Assembly (NCBI RefSeq): GCF_036231945.1 | Contig: NZ_CP109599.1 | Location: 7,591,501-7,655,500, forward strand | Reading direction: 5' to 3' | Length of the DNA stretch: 64,000 nucleotides | Source of the DNA: Streptomyces sp. NBC_01429 | GTDB taxonomy: Bacteria; Actinomycetota; Actinomycetes; Streptomycetales; Streptomycetaceae | Part shown: positions 41,942 through 50,890 of the stretch, piece by piece | Layout of the letters: each line of letters begins with the position of its first letter | Numbering within the stretch: the first letter of the stretch is position 1 | Position numbers and translations under genes: made by a program | The notes under the pieces: model-generated | Told to the model about the DNA's origin: nothing | Databases searched by the model: none | The model's input: only the letters and a program-made list of their open reading frames with translations

Positions 41942-44188
41942 GTGTCGCTGCGCGGAGGTGATCCCACCGAGATCGGCGGATATCCGCTTGAGGCGCGGCT
42001 CGGCTCGGGGGGCATGGGCACGGTCTTTCTGGCCCGTACGAGTTCGGGGCGGCCTGTCGCGATCAAACTGATCCACCAGCAGTTCGCGGGGGACGACGAG
42101 TTCCGCATCCGGTTCCGGCAGGAGGTGGCGGCGGCGAGGCGGGTGAGCGGCGCGTTCACCGCCGCCGTGGTCGACGCCGCCCCTGAGGCCGAGCAGCCGT
42201 GGATGGCGACGACCTATATCGAGGGGCAGACGCTCGCCCAGCGCATCGCGACGAAGGGCCCGCTGAACGGAGCGGAGCTGAGGAAGCTCGCCATCGGGCT
42301 GGCGGAGGCGCTGCGCGACATCCACCGGGTGGGCGTCGTCCACCGTGACCTGAAGCCCTCGAACGTCGTGCTCTCGTCCGAGGGGCCGCGCGTCATCGAC
42401 TTCGGCATCTCGCGCGCCGTGGACCAGCAGACGCTGACGATGACGGGGCGGGTCATCGGTACGCCGCCCTTCATGTCGCCGGAGCAGTTGCAGGCGCCGC
42501 GCGGTGTGGGGCCGCGGTCCGATGTCTTCTCGCTGGGGACGCTGCTGGTGTACGCGGCGACGGGCCACGGGCCCTTCGACGCGGACAGTCCGTACATGAC
42601 GGCGTACCAGGTGGTGCACGAGGAGCCGTCGCTGGATGCCGTGCCGGAGGCCCTGCGCGCGGTCGTCGAGTCGTGTCTGTTCAAGGAGCCCGAGGGGCGT
42701 CCCTCGGCGGACGAACTCCTCGTGCTGCTGCGGGACCTGCCGGCCGACCTCGGCGGGACCGACGTGAACGGGATCGAGCCGGGCCGCACCCGCGACATGG
42801 TCACCCAGCATCACTTCGCGACGCCGGCCACCCCGGCGACGATCGTCCCGACCGCCGCTCCGGCCGGTCCCGATACACGGAGCACCGGCACCGCCATCGG
42901 CCGCCGTCTGCGTCGCCGGTGGCGTCCCGTGCTCGCGGCCGCGGTCGCGGTGGCGGCGATCGGCGGGGGAGTCGCCGCACTGAAGACGGGTGGCTTCGCG
43001 GCGAGCGGCGGCGGCGGTCAGCAGGGCAACAGCGTCGCTGCGCCGGTCGCCGCACTTCCGAACGGTTTCAAGCCGTGGCGCAAGACGGTGCCGGGCGGTC
43101 GCGCGGACATCCCCGACGAGCTGCGTTGCGTCGCGCACGGCGCCGCGCTGTTCTGCGGGGGCGGCGGCGTTGTCGCGGCCCGTATCAAGGCTCTGGACGG
43201 CTCGCGGGTGTGGACGGTGAAGAGCCCGGGCGTCCCCGTCCAGGGCATGCACCTGGTGGGCGCCACCGACGACACGGTGCTCGGTTACCGCTTCGCCGCC
43301 CAGGACGCCCCGCAGGGCCCTCCCAGTGAGGTGGTGGCCATCGACGCGAACAGTGGCCGGGAGCTGTGGTCCGTGCCCTCCGGCGCCCAGTCGACGGCCG
43401 TCACGGGGCGGACTCGGGACGCCGTCGTGGTCGGCTCAGCCGTGGTGACGGTCGACGCCTCCAACTCCCGCTTCGAGGCCCGGGACGCGCACAGCGGTAC
43501 GGTCACCTGGAAGACGCCGTTCCCCGCGGGCACCCAGTGCGCTCCCGTCCCCGTGGGCCCGCGGCTCGTCGCGATGTGCGCGACGAATGCGGAGGTGGAC
43601 GCCTCAGAGGTGCGCCACCCCACCCTGTACACGGTCGACCCGGCCTCGGGGACACTGGGCCGGCCCATCGCGGTTGACGGCCCCGCCGTGCCGATGGGCG
43701 TCGCCAACGGCAGGCTCGTACTCCTTCAGGCGCACATGGAGGGAACGGCGCTGGCCGGCTACGACGGGGTGGCGCGGGTCCACCCGGCCTCGCGGAAGGT
43801 CACGTACTCCCGGCTGCCCAAGACGTACTCGGGGACGCCCGGTATGGCGGACGGCATCCTCTGCGTGAGCAGTCAGACCGGTCTCGTCACGGCGCTCGAC
43901 CCCGCGACGGGCCGGGAGAAGTGGTCCCGGCAGACGGGCGTGGAGGGCGCGTCGGGTCCCGTTGCGGGAGCCGACGCACTGTATTTCAGCTCGGCCACCG
44001 GCCGGGTGGTCGCGCTGTCGCCGCGCGACGGCACATCCCTGTGGACGACAGATCCGCAGGCCGATGGTCTGACGGGCGAGCAGGGCGCGAGCCCGCGCGT
44101 GACCGTCGTGGGGCGTGCGCTGATCGTGGCCGCGGCCAAGAACACCCTCTTCGCCTTCGACACGCTGAAGCCGCCGAAATCGGGCTGA
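41942..44188 (+). CDS. Ser/Thr protein kinase with PQQ-like beta-propeller
   Basis: A 748-aa membrane kinase. Residues 14-270 form the kinase domain: LGSGGMGTVFLA, Lys42, Asp136 in HRDLKPSN and the DFG motif at 153-155. A linker with a Gln/His/Thr stretch precedes one membrane helix (PVLAAAVAVAAIGGGVAAL). Residues about 380-745 form repeated blades of the PQQ-like propeller type, such as IKALDGSRVWTVKSPG, VVAIDANSGRELWSVPSG and TALDPATGREKWSRQTGVEG. The propeller lies outside the cell and could bind a ligand. The GTG at 41942 was chosen before the kinase glycine loop. It lies just outside the island repeat, so it belongs to the host chromosome. Confidence 0.9.
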   Translation: MSLRGGDPTEIGGYPLEARLGSGGMGTVFLARTSSGRPVAIKLIHQQFAGDDEFRIRFRQEVAAARRVSGAFTAAVVDAAPEAEQPWMATTYIEGQTLAQRIATKGPLNGAELRKLAIGLAEALRDIHRVGVVHRDLKPSNVVLSSEGPRVIDFGISRAVDQQTLTMTGRVIGTPPFMSPEQLQAPRGVGPRSDVFSLGTLLVYAATGHGPFDADSPYMTAYQVVHEEPSLDAVPEALRAVVESCLFKEPEGRPSADELLVLLRDLPADLGGTDVNGIEPGRTRDMVTQHHFATPATPATIVPTAAPAGPDTRSTGTAIGRRLRRRWRPVLAAAVAVAAIGGGVAALKTGGFAASGGGGQQGNSVAAPVAALPNGFKPWRKTVPGGRADIPDELRCVAHGAALFCGGGGVVAARIKALDGSRVWTVKSPGVPVQGMHLVGATDDTVLGYRFAAQDAPQGPPSEVVAIDANSGRELWSVPSGAQSTAVTGRTRDAVVVGSAVVTVDASNSRFEARDAHSGTVTWKTPFPAGTQCAPVPVGPRLVAMCATNAEVDASEVRHPTLYTVDPASGTLGRPIAVDGPAVPMGVANGRLVLLQAHMEGTALAGYDGVARVHPASRKVTYSRLPKTYSGTPGMADGILCVSSQTGLVTALDPATGREKWSRQTGVEGASGPVAGADALYFSSATGRVVALSPRDGTSLWTTDPQADGLTGEQGASPRVTVVGRALIVAAAKNTLFAFDTLKPPKSG

Positions 44189-44209
44189 CCCTCGCGGGAA
44201 CACCCCGCC

Positions 44210-44896
44210 TCAGATCGTCATCGCCTCCTGTATCCAGCGGCTGACGCGGTACGGCAGCCACCACTCCACCCCGCCGACCGCGAGCACGAGCCGCTCCTCG
44301 CGGAAGTCGGCGAGCGCGTCCGACGGCACCGCCGACGCGGGAGCCCCGTACGCCAGGCGCTCGATCGCTTTCTGGTAGTGCGGCTCGTCCACCGTGAACC
44401 GGCGGAGATCTCCCCAGCGGCGGTCGCGGATCTGGACGAAGCCCGGCCCCTGCCGCCAGAGGCACTTGCCGAGGTAGTGGCCGTTGCGCCAGGTCCGCAG
44501 GGCGCCGTCCGCCGTCGCCGGGTCCACCCCCTCGATCCGCTGCGGCGGCTGGAGGTGGCTCAGGAGGCGGCTGATGTCCTCGGCGGCCGTCGGGCCCCCG
44601 TCCGGATCCGGCCGCAGGTCCCACTCGACGAGCACCGCACGGGCCGTCAGGTCCCTGACCAGGCTCAGGGTGCGTACGGCACGGGCCGTCGCGTCCGGCG
44701 TCGCCGTGTCCGCGAGATCCACGGCGCCGGACAGCCGGACGCGGCGCGCGCCCAGTTCCCACAGCCGGTCGCACTCCTCGGCGACGGGACCGGTCAGCGC
44801 GATGTCGCCGAGGAACATCCCCGGCAGCGCGCAGGCGACGGGGTCGTAGTCACGCCAGACGGCTGCGGACGGGGTGAGGGTGGAGCTGGGACTCAT
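44210..44896 (-). CDS. DUF5825-type RiPP cluster protein
   Basis: A 228-aa protein; the pattern DYDPVACALPGMFLGDIALT, then ARRVRLSGAVDLAD and QIRDRRWGDLRRFTVDEPHY, matches my recollection of DUF5825 proteins beside radical SAM C-methyltransferases. The fold and role are unknown; a leader-binding or partner function is likely. It is the last gene of the RiPP operon, 125 bases after the methyltransferase, with a 17-base purine repeat between. The ATG at 44896 begins MSPSSTLTPS. Translation upstream of this point is shadow sequence. Confidence 0.72.
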   Translation of the reverse strand: MSPSSTLTPSAAVWRDYDPVACALPGMFLGDIALTGPVAEECDRLWELGARRVRLSGAVDLADTATPDATARAVRTLSLVRDLTARAVLVEWDLRPDPDGGPTAAEDISRLLSHLQPPQRIEGVDPATADGALRTWRNGHYLGKCLWRQGPGFVQIRDRRWGDLRRFTVDEPHYQKAIERLAYGAPASAVPSDALADFREERLVLAVGGVEWWLPYRVSRWIQEAMTI

Positions 44897-44940
44897 GGGA
44901 CCGGCCTCCAGGTGCGCGGACGACGCTCGGGCGAGGGCTG

Positions 44941-45009
44941 AGGAAAGGGGGAGGGGAGAGGAAAGGGGAGGGGAGAGGAAAGGGGAGGGGAGAGGAAAGG
45001 GGAGGGGAG
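44941..45009. repeat. Polypurine 17-base tandem repeat
   Basis: Three perfect copies of AGGAAAGGGGAGGGGAG (44959-44975, 44976-44992, 44993-45009) after one 18-base copy (44941-44958) and before a partial copy. G-runs on the plus strand could fold as quadruplexes; in the leftward transcript it is a pyrimidine tract. Confidence 0.85.
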
Positions 45010-45021
45010 AGGGAAGACCGG

Positions 45022-46977
45022 TCAGACTCCGGTCATGTGCGGTTCGGCCTGCGTGGCCGCCGGTGCGGGCGCCGCCACGGGCGGCTCCGCCCGCGCCGCG
45101 TGCCGATGCCGCATGAAGTCCAGCCGCAGCAGGTCCTCGTTCACCGCCGAGGGCGCGATATGCACGTACTGCCCGTTGTCGGTGAAGACCAGCCCGAGCC
45201 CCACCCAGCGGTCGAGCAGCTCCCGCACCTCGTCCTCCTGGAGCGCCCCGCCCGGCACCCGGCCCGCGGCCTTGCGGGTGAGGGCCGCCGGGGTGTGCGG
45301 CTGGTCCAGCAGCCGGAACGCGGCGATCTCGTACGGGTCGGTCAGCTCCATGGCCCGCCACCCGAAGGCCCGGCGCTTGCTGACCAGGACGATGCGGTCG
45401 CCCAGATCGGCCTGCGTGAGACGCGCGTCGGCGTGGTCCTTGCGCCAGGTGTCGAGCGCGGCGTTGAGCGCGGTGACGGTTGCTTTGCCGATGCCCCGCT
45501 CCGGTGCCTCGAAGACATAGGCGAGGCCGTAGAGCTCCTCCTCGGGCAGGTCGTAGGTGAAGCGGTAGTGCGCCTCCGGGCGCAGACCGGAGAAGCCCAG
45601 CTCGGGCCGGTTGAAGTAGGGGCTGAAGCGTTCGATGGCGATACGGGCCGAGAGGCCGACCGGCGGGTTGAGGTGTTCCAGCGCCGGTATCTGCGCGATG
45701 ACCGGGTCGTAGTCCTCCGCGCTCTCTCCCGGGAAGCCGTGCAGATAGTTCCAGGACACCGAGAGGCCGGTCTCGGCGCCGTCGCGGAGCATGCGTACGT
45801 TCTGGCAGCCGCTGACGCCCTTGTCCATCAGGTCCAGTACGCGGCTGTTCAGGCTCTCGATGCCCGGCTGCACGTAGATCAGGCCCGCGTCGGAGAGCGT
45901 ACGGAGGTGGGCGCGGCGCATGTTGGCCTTGATCTCGATGTGCAGCCGCAGGTCGTAGCCGCTCTCGATGATCCGGGGCAGGACGGTGGAGAGGTAGCCC
46001 ATGTCGAGGATGTTGTCGACCACGTACATGTCCAGCACACGGTGGCGGCGGGCGAGATCCATGATCTCGTCGTAGAAGGTGTCCGGGCTCTTGCTGCGGA
46101 ACTGCATGAAGGAACCGTTGAGTCCGCAGAACGTGCAGTGGTGCTTCTCGCCCCACCAGCAGCCTCTGGCGCCCTCGACGACGAGCTTGGGCTCGACCCA
46201 GTTGCGGGCCACGGAGGCGCCGAGGCGTTCGAAGTAGCCGCTGTAGTCGGGCGGCAGGATGGTGGCGGGCGGCAGCGGGCTGGTGGCCATCGCGTTGGCG
46301 GTGCTCACACCGTCCGGACCGCGGTGGCACAGCCCGGCGACGGCGGAGAGGTCCGGGTGTTCCTCGCCGAGCGCGGCCAGGAGCCGCGGAAACGCGGCTT
46401 CGCCCTCGCCCCGGATCACGTAGTCCACGAACGGGAAGTTGCGGTGGACCGTCGCGCCCTGCTCGCCGTCGCAGTTGGCGCCGCCGATGACGGTCACGAT
46501 GTGCGGCGCGAGCTTCTTGAGCTGGCGGGCGGCCGCGAGGGCGGCGGTGTTCTGCTGGAAGGTGGAGGTGAAGCCCACGACGTCGGGTGCCTCGTCGACG
46601 ATCCGCCGGACGATGTCCGCTACGAACTCCGGCACCAGCCGGTGCAGTTCGCGCGTCATCCGCATCCGGGACGCGCCGAGCTTCCCCTTCATCACAGCGG
46701 CGAACTCGTCGTCCCGCCAGTCGGGGTCGTCGTAGAGCGCGGAGGAGAAGACCCAGTCGCCACAGCCCATGAAGTAGGAGGCCAGCGCGTAGTACTCGTA
46801 GTCCTCGGCGGTGAACTCCATGCGCCGGGTGATCCAGTCGGTGAATTCGAGGTTGGCGTGCAGGACTTCGGCACTGCCGTCCGGCACGTGCTCGTCCACA
46901 CTCCGCTTGAGGATTCCCAGGGCCAGCGACGGAAGGTCGATGGGCGACCAGGGCATGTTGACCAGCAGTACGCGCAT
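45022..46977 (-). CDS. RiPP maturation radical SAM C-methyltransferase (cobalamin-type)
   Basis: A 651-aa enzyme of the family rSAM_ocin_1 type. The N-terminus MRVLLVNMPWSPIDLPSLAL opens a cobalamin-binding domain (VVGFTSTFQQNTAALAAARQ, then VTVIGGANCDGEQ and DYVIRGEGE). The radical SAM cluster motif is CX7CX2C, Cys273, Cys281 and Cys284 in CWWGEKHHCTFCG. Further on are YVQPGIESLNSRVL and SWNYLHGFPGESAEDY. It should methylate unactivated carbons of the precursor's Val, Ile or Thr. GAGGAG lies before the ATG. It directly follows the precursor gene on the same strand. Confidence 0.92.
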   Translation of the reverse strand: MRVLLVNMPWSPIDLPSLALGILKRSVDEHVPDGSAEVLHANLEFTDWITRRMEFTAEDYEYYALASYFMGCGDWVFSSALYDDPDWRDDEFAAVMKGKLGASRMRMTRELHRLVPEFVADIVRRIVDEAPDVVGFTSTFQQNTAALAAARQLKKLAPHIVTVIGGANCDGEQGATVHRNFPFVDYVIRGEGEAAFPRLLAALGEEHPDLSAVAGLCHRGPDGVSTANAMATSPLPPATILPPDYSGYFERLGASVARNWVEPKLVVEGARGCWWGEKHHCTFCGLNGSFMQFRSKSPDTFYDEIMDLARRHRVLDMYVVDNILDMGYLSTVLPRIIESGYDLRLHIEIKANMRRAHLRTLSDAGLIYVQPGIESLNSRVLDLMDKGVSGCQNVRMLRDGAETGLSVSWNYLHGFPGESAEDYDPVIAQIPALEHLNPPVGLSARIAIERFSPYFNRPELGFSGLRPEAHYRFTYDLPEEELYGLAYVFEAPERGIGKATVTALNAALDTWRKDHADARLTQADLGDRIVLVSKRRAFGWRAMELTDPYEIAAFRLLDQPHTPAALTRKAAGRVPGGALQEDEVRELLDRWVGLGLVFTDNGQYVHIAPSAVNEDLLRLDFMRHRHAARAEPPVAAPAPAATQAEPHMTGV

Positions 46978-47202
46978 GTCAGCTCCTCGTGGGACGGCCG
47001 GAAGACGGGGAAGTGGGCAGGAGAAAAGGGGGCGGGAGGCGGGGCTTCGGGCAACCGGCCGCGTTCGTGGTGGGACGCCCTCCCCGACCCCGCTGGGACG
47101 GACAATTCCCGTTGCGGACACCCTCGTTGCGGTGAACGCCCCTGTGGTGTCCGGCCGACCGGCCGGCCCGGCATCGGTGGCCGCCGGGCCGGCCGGCGAG
47201 GA

Positions 47203-47322
47203 TCAGTTCTCTTCCGCGTCTTCCGCGTTGCGGAACGGGACGGTGATCGTGACGCCGATGCTCGGCTTCCGGTTCTCCTCGTCACCCTCGAGCGGGTCGT
47301 TGTGGATGATGTCCTTCTGCAT
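47203..47322 (-). CDS. RiPP precursor peptide, Cys-free
   Basis: A 39-aa peptide with GAGGAG before its ATG. Residues 1-18 (MQKDIIHNDPLEGDEENR) form an acidic leader-like part. KPSIGVTITVPF follows, a stretch rich in beta-branched residues (Ile, Val, Thr), and the end is the acidic RNAEDAEEN. No Cys or double Gly is present, so it is not a lanthipeptide or sactipeptide. Adjacent radical SAM C-methyltransferase and peptidase genes make it the probable substrate. Which residues are methylated and where the leader or follower is cut are unknown. Its start overlaps the peptidase gene's last 41 bases. Confidence 0.82.
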   Translation of the reverse strand: MQKDIIHNDPLEGDEENRKPSIGVTITVPFRNAEDAEEN

Positions 47323-49306
47323 GGGCGGTTCTCCTCTCGGTGTGTTCGGCGATACCTGTCCCGGCCGCCGCCGTGGTACTGACGCGGCCGGAATCCCCCC
47401 TCCGGTCGGCGGGGGGCGTCTTGGGGGCGCGGTGCGGGCCCTGCCCGCCGCGCAGCTCGCGGTCGAGGAAGACCACGGCACGGCGCAGTACGGCGACGTG
47501 GTCGCCGCCCTCGTAGCCGTCGTGCCCGCTGTCGAGCCACATCGACTCGTGGCGGGCTCCGGCGGCACGCAGCGCGGCGAGATAGCCGCGCACCTGGCCG
47601 GGCGGGCACTTGGCGTCCCGGGTGGCGGCCACGACCAGCAGCGGTGCCCGCACGCGCGAGGCGTACTGGATCGGCGAGCTGCGGGCGTACACCTCGGGCA
47701 CGTCGTCGGGTGTGCCTCCGTACAGGCGCTCGTCCAGGGCACGCAGCGCGGACGTGGTGGTGCGGTAGGCGGCGACGCCGTCGGCGACGGGCTTGACGGC
47801 GACGCCCGCCTGCCACAGTCCGGGGCGGGTGCCGAGGGCCAGCAGCGCCAGGAAGCCGCCCCACGAGGTGCCCCACAGTCCGACGGCGTCCGGGCGCGCC
47901 AGCCCGCGCCCGATCAGATCGGCGCGCACCGCCACCAGGTCCTCGACCTGTGTGAGCCCCACGCCCGCGCCGAAGGCCCGGCGCCAGCGGGGGCCGTAGC
48001 CGGTGGAGCCGCGGTAGTTGACGCGTGCGACGGCGAAGCCCGAGGCCACGAGCGAGTGCACGACACCGTCGTAGGCGTCGCGGTCGTGATCGGCGGGACC
48101 GCCGTGTACGAGGAGGACGACGGGCGGCGGCGCGCCCCGCCCCATGGTCGCCCGGCCCCTGGCATCCCGGCCCCTGGCCGCGTGGCCTCTAGTTCCCCGG
48201 TCCTCGGAGGCTTCGCCCTGCGGGAGTTCGGGCCCCTGCGGCAGGCCGTCGCCCTCGGGGAGGCTGAGCCAGGTGTGCACGGGGCCGTCCGGGGTCGGCG
48301 TCCACAGATCGCGGTGGTCGCCCGGTACGCGCCCCGGCAGGGTGCCGAGGGCCGGCAGCGCGGTACCGGCCGTGGAGTACATGCGCGGCGGATGGGCCGT
48401 GTCCGTCCACAGGTAGTGCACATCGCCACCGGCTCGCGGCGCCGCGTCCAGCAGACTGCCGGGCGGAGTCGGCACGCGCGTGAGGGTGCCGGTGTCCAGG
48501 CGGGCCCGGTACAGGGTGCTGCGGCCGTGGCGGTCCTCGCGGATGAGGACGGTACGCCCCTCGTCCTCGTCCCCGTCCGGGTACCAGCGGGCGGTGATCT
48601 CACTGTCGAACGCGCACCACGGGTACGTACGGATCCCGGTCTCCGGCCGCCAACTGGCCAGCAGATAGCGGTCGTCGTCCTCGCGCACCAGCAGCAGTTC
48701 GTCACGTCCGGCGGTGGGCGCGAAGCCGAGCGACCAGAGTCTGCCGTGTTCCCCGGAGCCGGAGAGCACGGCGCGCGGTGTGCCGTCCGCGGCCAGGACG
48801 GTCACGGCGTGCGCGGAACCGGCGGGTCCGCTGATCGCGAGCAGACCGGCCTCGGCGGTGATCCCGGACAGCGTGGCGTGCCGGTCGACGCGCGTCACCT
48901 CGCGTGCGGAGGCGCCGCGCCGGCCCAGGTGGACGGTGGTGGTCCGGCCGTCACCCAGTCCCATGGCGACGATCCCGTCGTCGCTCACGGCCAGGCCGCG
49001 CGGGGTGCCCGGGGGGACGCCGGTCAGCCCGGGGAGGTCGGGGCCGCCGGGGAAGGGCTGGAACCGCCAGAGCCCCACGCCGTGCGCGTCCTCGTCGAAC
49101 CACCACACGTTCGCGTCCCGGTCGATCGTTCCGTGCAGCGTGCCCCGCGGCCGGTCGGTGACCTGCCGGGCGCGCCCGGTCCCGGCGTCCCAGGCGAACA
49201 CCTCGCACCGGCCGTTCGCGTCGGCGGTGAACGCCATCAGCGCCGGATCGGCGGCGCAGACCTCGGGCAGCGCGGCGAGGTAGACCTGGTAGCGGGAGCC
49301 GGTCAC
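47282..49306 (-). CDS. S9 prolyl-oligopeptidase-type serine peptidase
   Basis: A 674-aa peptidase. The first 400 residues are a beta-propeller (for example DANVWWFDEDAHGVGLW and GDVHYLWTDTAHPPRMYS). The C-terminal alpha/beta-hydrolase domain has VVLLVHGGPADHDRD, Ser481 in GTSWGGFLAL, Asp in AATRDAKCPPGQ and His in LDSGHDGYEGG. It probably trims the modified precursor inside or near the cell. The GTG at 49306 overlaps the MFS stop by four bases. The last 22 residues, about RRTAHAEGHH onward, are encoded over the precursor start. A low-complexity loop (near 390-425) separates propeller and hydrolase. Confidence 0.88.
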   Translation of the reverse strand: MTGSRYQVYLAALPEVCAADPALMAFTADANGRCEVFAWDAGTGRARQVTDRPRGTLHGTIDRDANVWWFDEDAHGVGLWRFQPFPGGPDLPGLTGVPPGTPRGLAVSDDGIVAMGLGDGRTTTVHLGRRGASAREVTRVDRHATLSGITAEAGLLAISGPAGSAHAVTVLAADGTPRAVLSGSGEHGRLWSLGFAPTAGRDELLLVREDDDRYLLASWRPETGIRTYPWCAFDSEITARWYPDGDEDEGRTVLIREDRHGRSTLYRARLDTGTLTRVPTPPGSLLDAAPRAGGDVHYLWTDTAHPPRMYSTAGTALPALGTLPGRVPGDHRDLWTPTPDGPVHTWLSLPEGDGLPQGPELPQGEASEDRGTRGHAARGRDARGRATMGRGAPPPVVLLVHGGPADHDRDAYDGVVHSLVASGFAVARVNYRGSTGYGPRWRRAFGAGVGLTQVEDLVAVRADLIGRGLARPDAVGLWGTSWGGFLALLALGTRPGLWQAGVAVKPVADGVAAYRTTTSALRALDERLYGGTPDDVPEVYARSSPIQYASRVRAPLLVVAATRDAKCPPGQVRGYLAALRAAGARHESMWLDSGHDGYEGGDHVAVLRRAVVFLDRELRGGQGPHRAPKTPPADRRGDSGRVSTTAAAGTGIAEHTERRTAHAEGHHPQRPARG

Positions 49307-50853
49307 ACGCCTCGCCCCCTCGCCGGAACGTCCCCCGCCGCTGTGGCCTTCGGCGGGGTACTCACGGGCGGTGCGTCCGGCGCCGTCGCCGGCACGCCCG
49401 GCGCCAGTACGCGTCGCGCGCCGAGGGTCGTGTGCAGAGCGAGCAGGACCAGCACCCCGGCGGCGGCGAGCGCGGGTACGGCGGCCCCCGCGTGAGCCGT
49501 CAGGAGCCCGGCGAGCGCGGGCGCCATGGCGGCGGCTCCACCGGCGGCGGCGGCGAGCACGGAGCCCGCGCGGGCCTGGAGTCCGGGCGGTGTCCCCTGG
49601 ATGGCCCGGGCCTGGAGGATCACCGTGGCCAGCGGCATGATCAGGCAGAACCCGCCGAACAGCGCCCCGTACGACCACGGCGCCCCGGCCGTCGCGAGCG
49701 CGGCGGCGAGCGGGATCATGAGCCAGGTCACCGTCACGACCGCCCGCACGGGGCTGAGTCCGCGCACCAGCCGGGGCGCGGCGAGCGAACCGGCGAGTCC
49801 GGCGGCGCCGGACAGTGCCAGGACCAGACCCATGGGTGTGCCGCCGTGGCCGCTCGCCTGCAAGGTGAAGACGGCGTCGTAGTACAGCGCGGCCAGTACG
49901 CCGTTGACGGTGGTGGTCCACACGAGTACCAGCCGCAGCAGCGGCGTTGCCCGGACGAGCCGGACTCCGGCGCCCGCCTCGGCGGCCAGCGCGGACCAGG
50001 CGCCGCGTGCGGAGCGAGGCGCGGGCTGTGGCATGGGATGTGGCACGGTTTGTGGCGCGGGCCGCGGCACGGGACCGTCCTGCGCCGCGCTCGCGGCCGT
50101 CCCCGACGCGCCGTCGGAGACGGCCGGGACCGCCGCGTCCGCCCGGTCCGTCATGTCCACCGTGTCCACCGCGTCCGCGCTGTCGGTCCGGTCGGCCCGC
50201 AGATCCGAGCGCATGGCCCGGACGCACACGGCCGTGACGGCGTACGAGACGGCGTCCAGCACGAAGGGCAGCGCCCGCGACGCCTGGTACAGCATGCCGC
50301 CCAGAGCGGGTCCCGCGACCAGGGCACCCCGGTCGCCCGCCTCCAGCCCGGCCACCACGCGCGGGAGGTTCCCGGCCGTGGCGATCAGCGCCACCGTGCC
50401 GCGGGCCGCCGCCTCGTAGCAGGCGGTGGCGGTACGTTCCACGAGTACGGCGGCGAGCAGATGGACCAGTGAGGGCCGTCCCTCCGCGACGGCCAGGGTC
50501 ACGGCCACGGAGCCCATCGCGAGCGCCGAGACCACCGCCGACCAGAACATCACCCGCTTGCGCGCGCCACGGTCGGCGGGTACGGCGACGAGCGGGCCGA
50601 GCACCAGCCCGGTCGCCGTGGACACCCCCGCGACCAGCCCCACCACCGCCGGCGAGTAGCCGAGCCCGAGGAGCAGCAGCGGCAGGACGACCCCGGACGC
50701 CTGACTGCCCAGGGAGTCGGCGGCGTTCGCGCACCAGAGGAGCCGCACGTCGCGGGTGGCGGGCTCGGCGGGCTCGGTGCCCTTGACCGGGACCGGCGGA
50801 GTCGAAGCGGCCCGGACGCGCGACGCCCCTGTTTCGGGAGCAGAAGATCCCAT
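49303..50853 (-). CDS. MFS transporter of the RiPP cluster
   Basis: A 516-aa major facilitator. About 12 membrane helices are visible, starting with VRLLWCANAADSLGSQASGV and continuing through GYSPAVVGLVAGVSTATGLV and later AVVTVTWLMIPLAAALATAG. The cytoplasmic loop between helices 6 and 7 is long and rich in Asp/Ala/Pro. It resembles drug-export MFS proteins, and export or self-resistance for the RiPP is the inference from its position as first gene of the operon. Start ATG at 50853, with a palindromic pair 38 bases upstream. Confidence 0.85.
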   Translation of the reverse strand: MGSSAPETGASRVRAASTPPVPVKGTEPAEPATRDVRLLWCANAADSLGSQASGVVLPLLLLGLGYSPAVVGLVAGVSTATGLVLGPLVAVPADRGARKRVMFWSAVVSALAMGSVAVTLAVAEGRPSLVHLLAAVLVERTATACYEAAARGTVALIATAGNLPRVVAGLEAGDRGALVAGPALGGMLYQASRALPFVLDAVSYAVTAVCVRAMRSDLRADRTDSADAVDTVDMTDRADAAVPAVSDGASGTAASAAQDGPVPRPAPQTVPHPMPQPAPRSARGAWSALAAEAGAGVRLVRATPLLRLVLVWTTTVNGVLAALYYDAVFTLQASGHGGTPMGLVLALSGAAGLAGSLAAPRLVRGLSPVRAVVTVTWLMIPLAAALATAGAPWSYGALFGGFCLIMPLATVILQARAIQGTPPGLQARAGSVLAAAAGGAAAMAPALAGLLTAHAGAAVPALAAAGVLVLLALHTTLGARRVLAPGVPATAPDAPPVSTPPKATAAGDVPARGRGV

Positions 50854-50890
50854 GCGCAGCCCCTCCCATTGCCGCCGTCACACTCGAAGT

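Noticed and set aside
44210..46330. Extended frame joining DUF5825 to upstream sequence
   Set aside because: Sequence before the ATG at 44896 is shadow of the radical SAM gene and includes the purine repeat translated.
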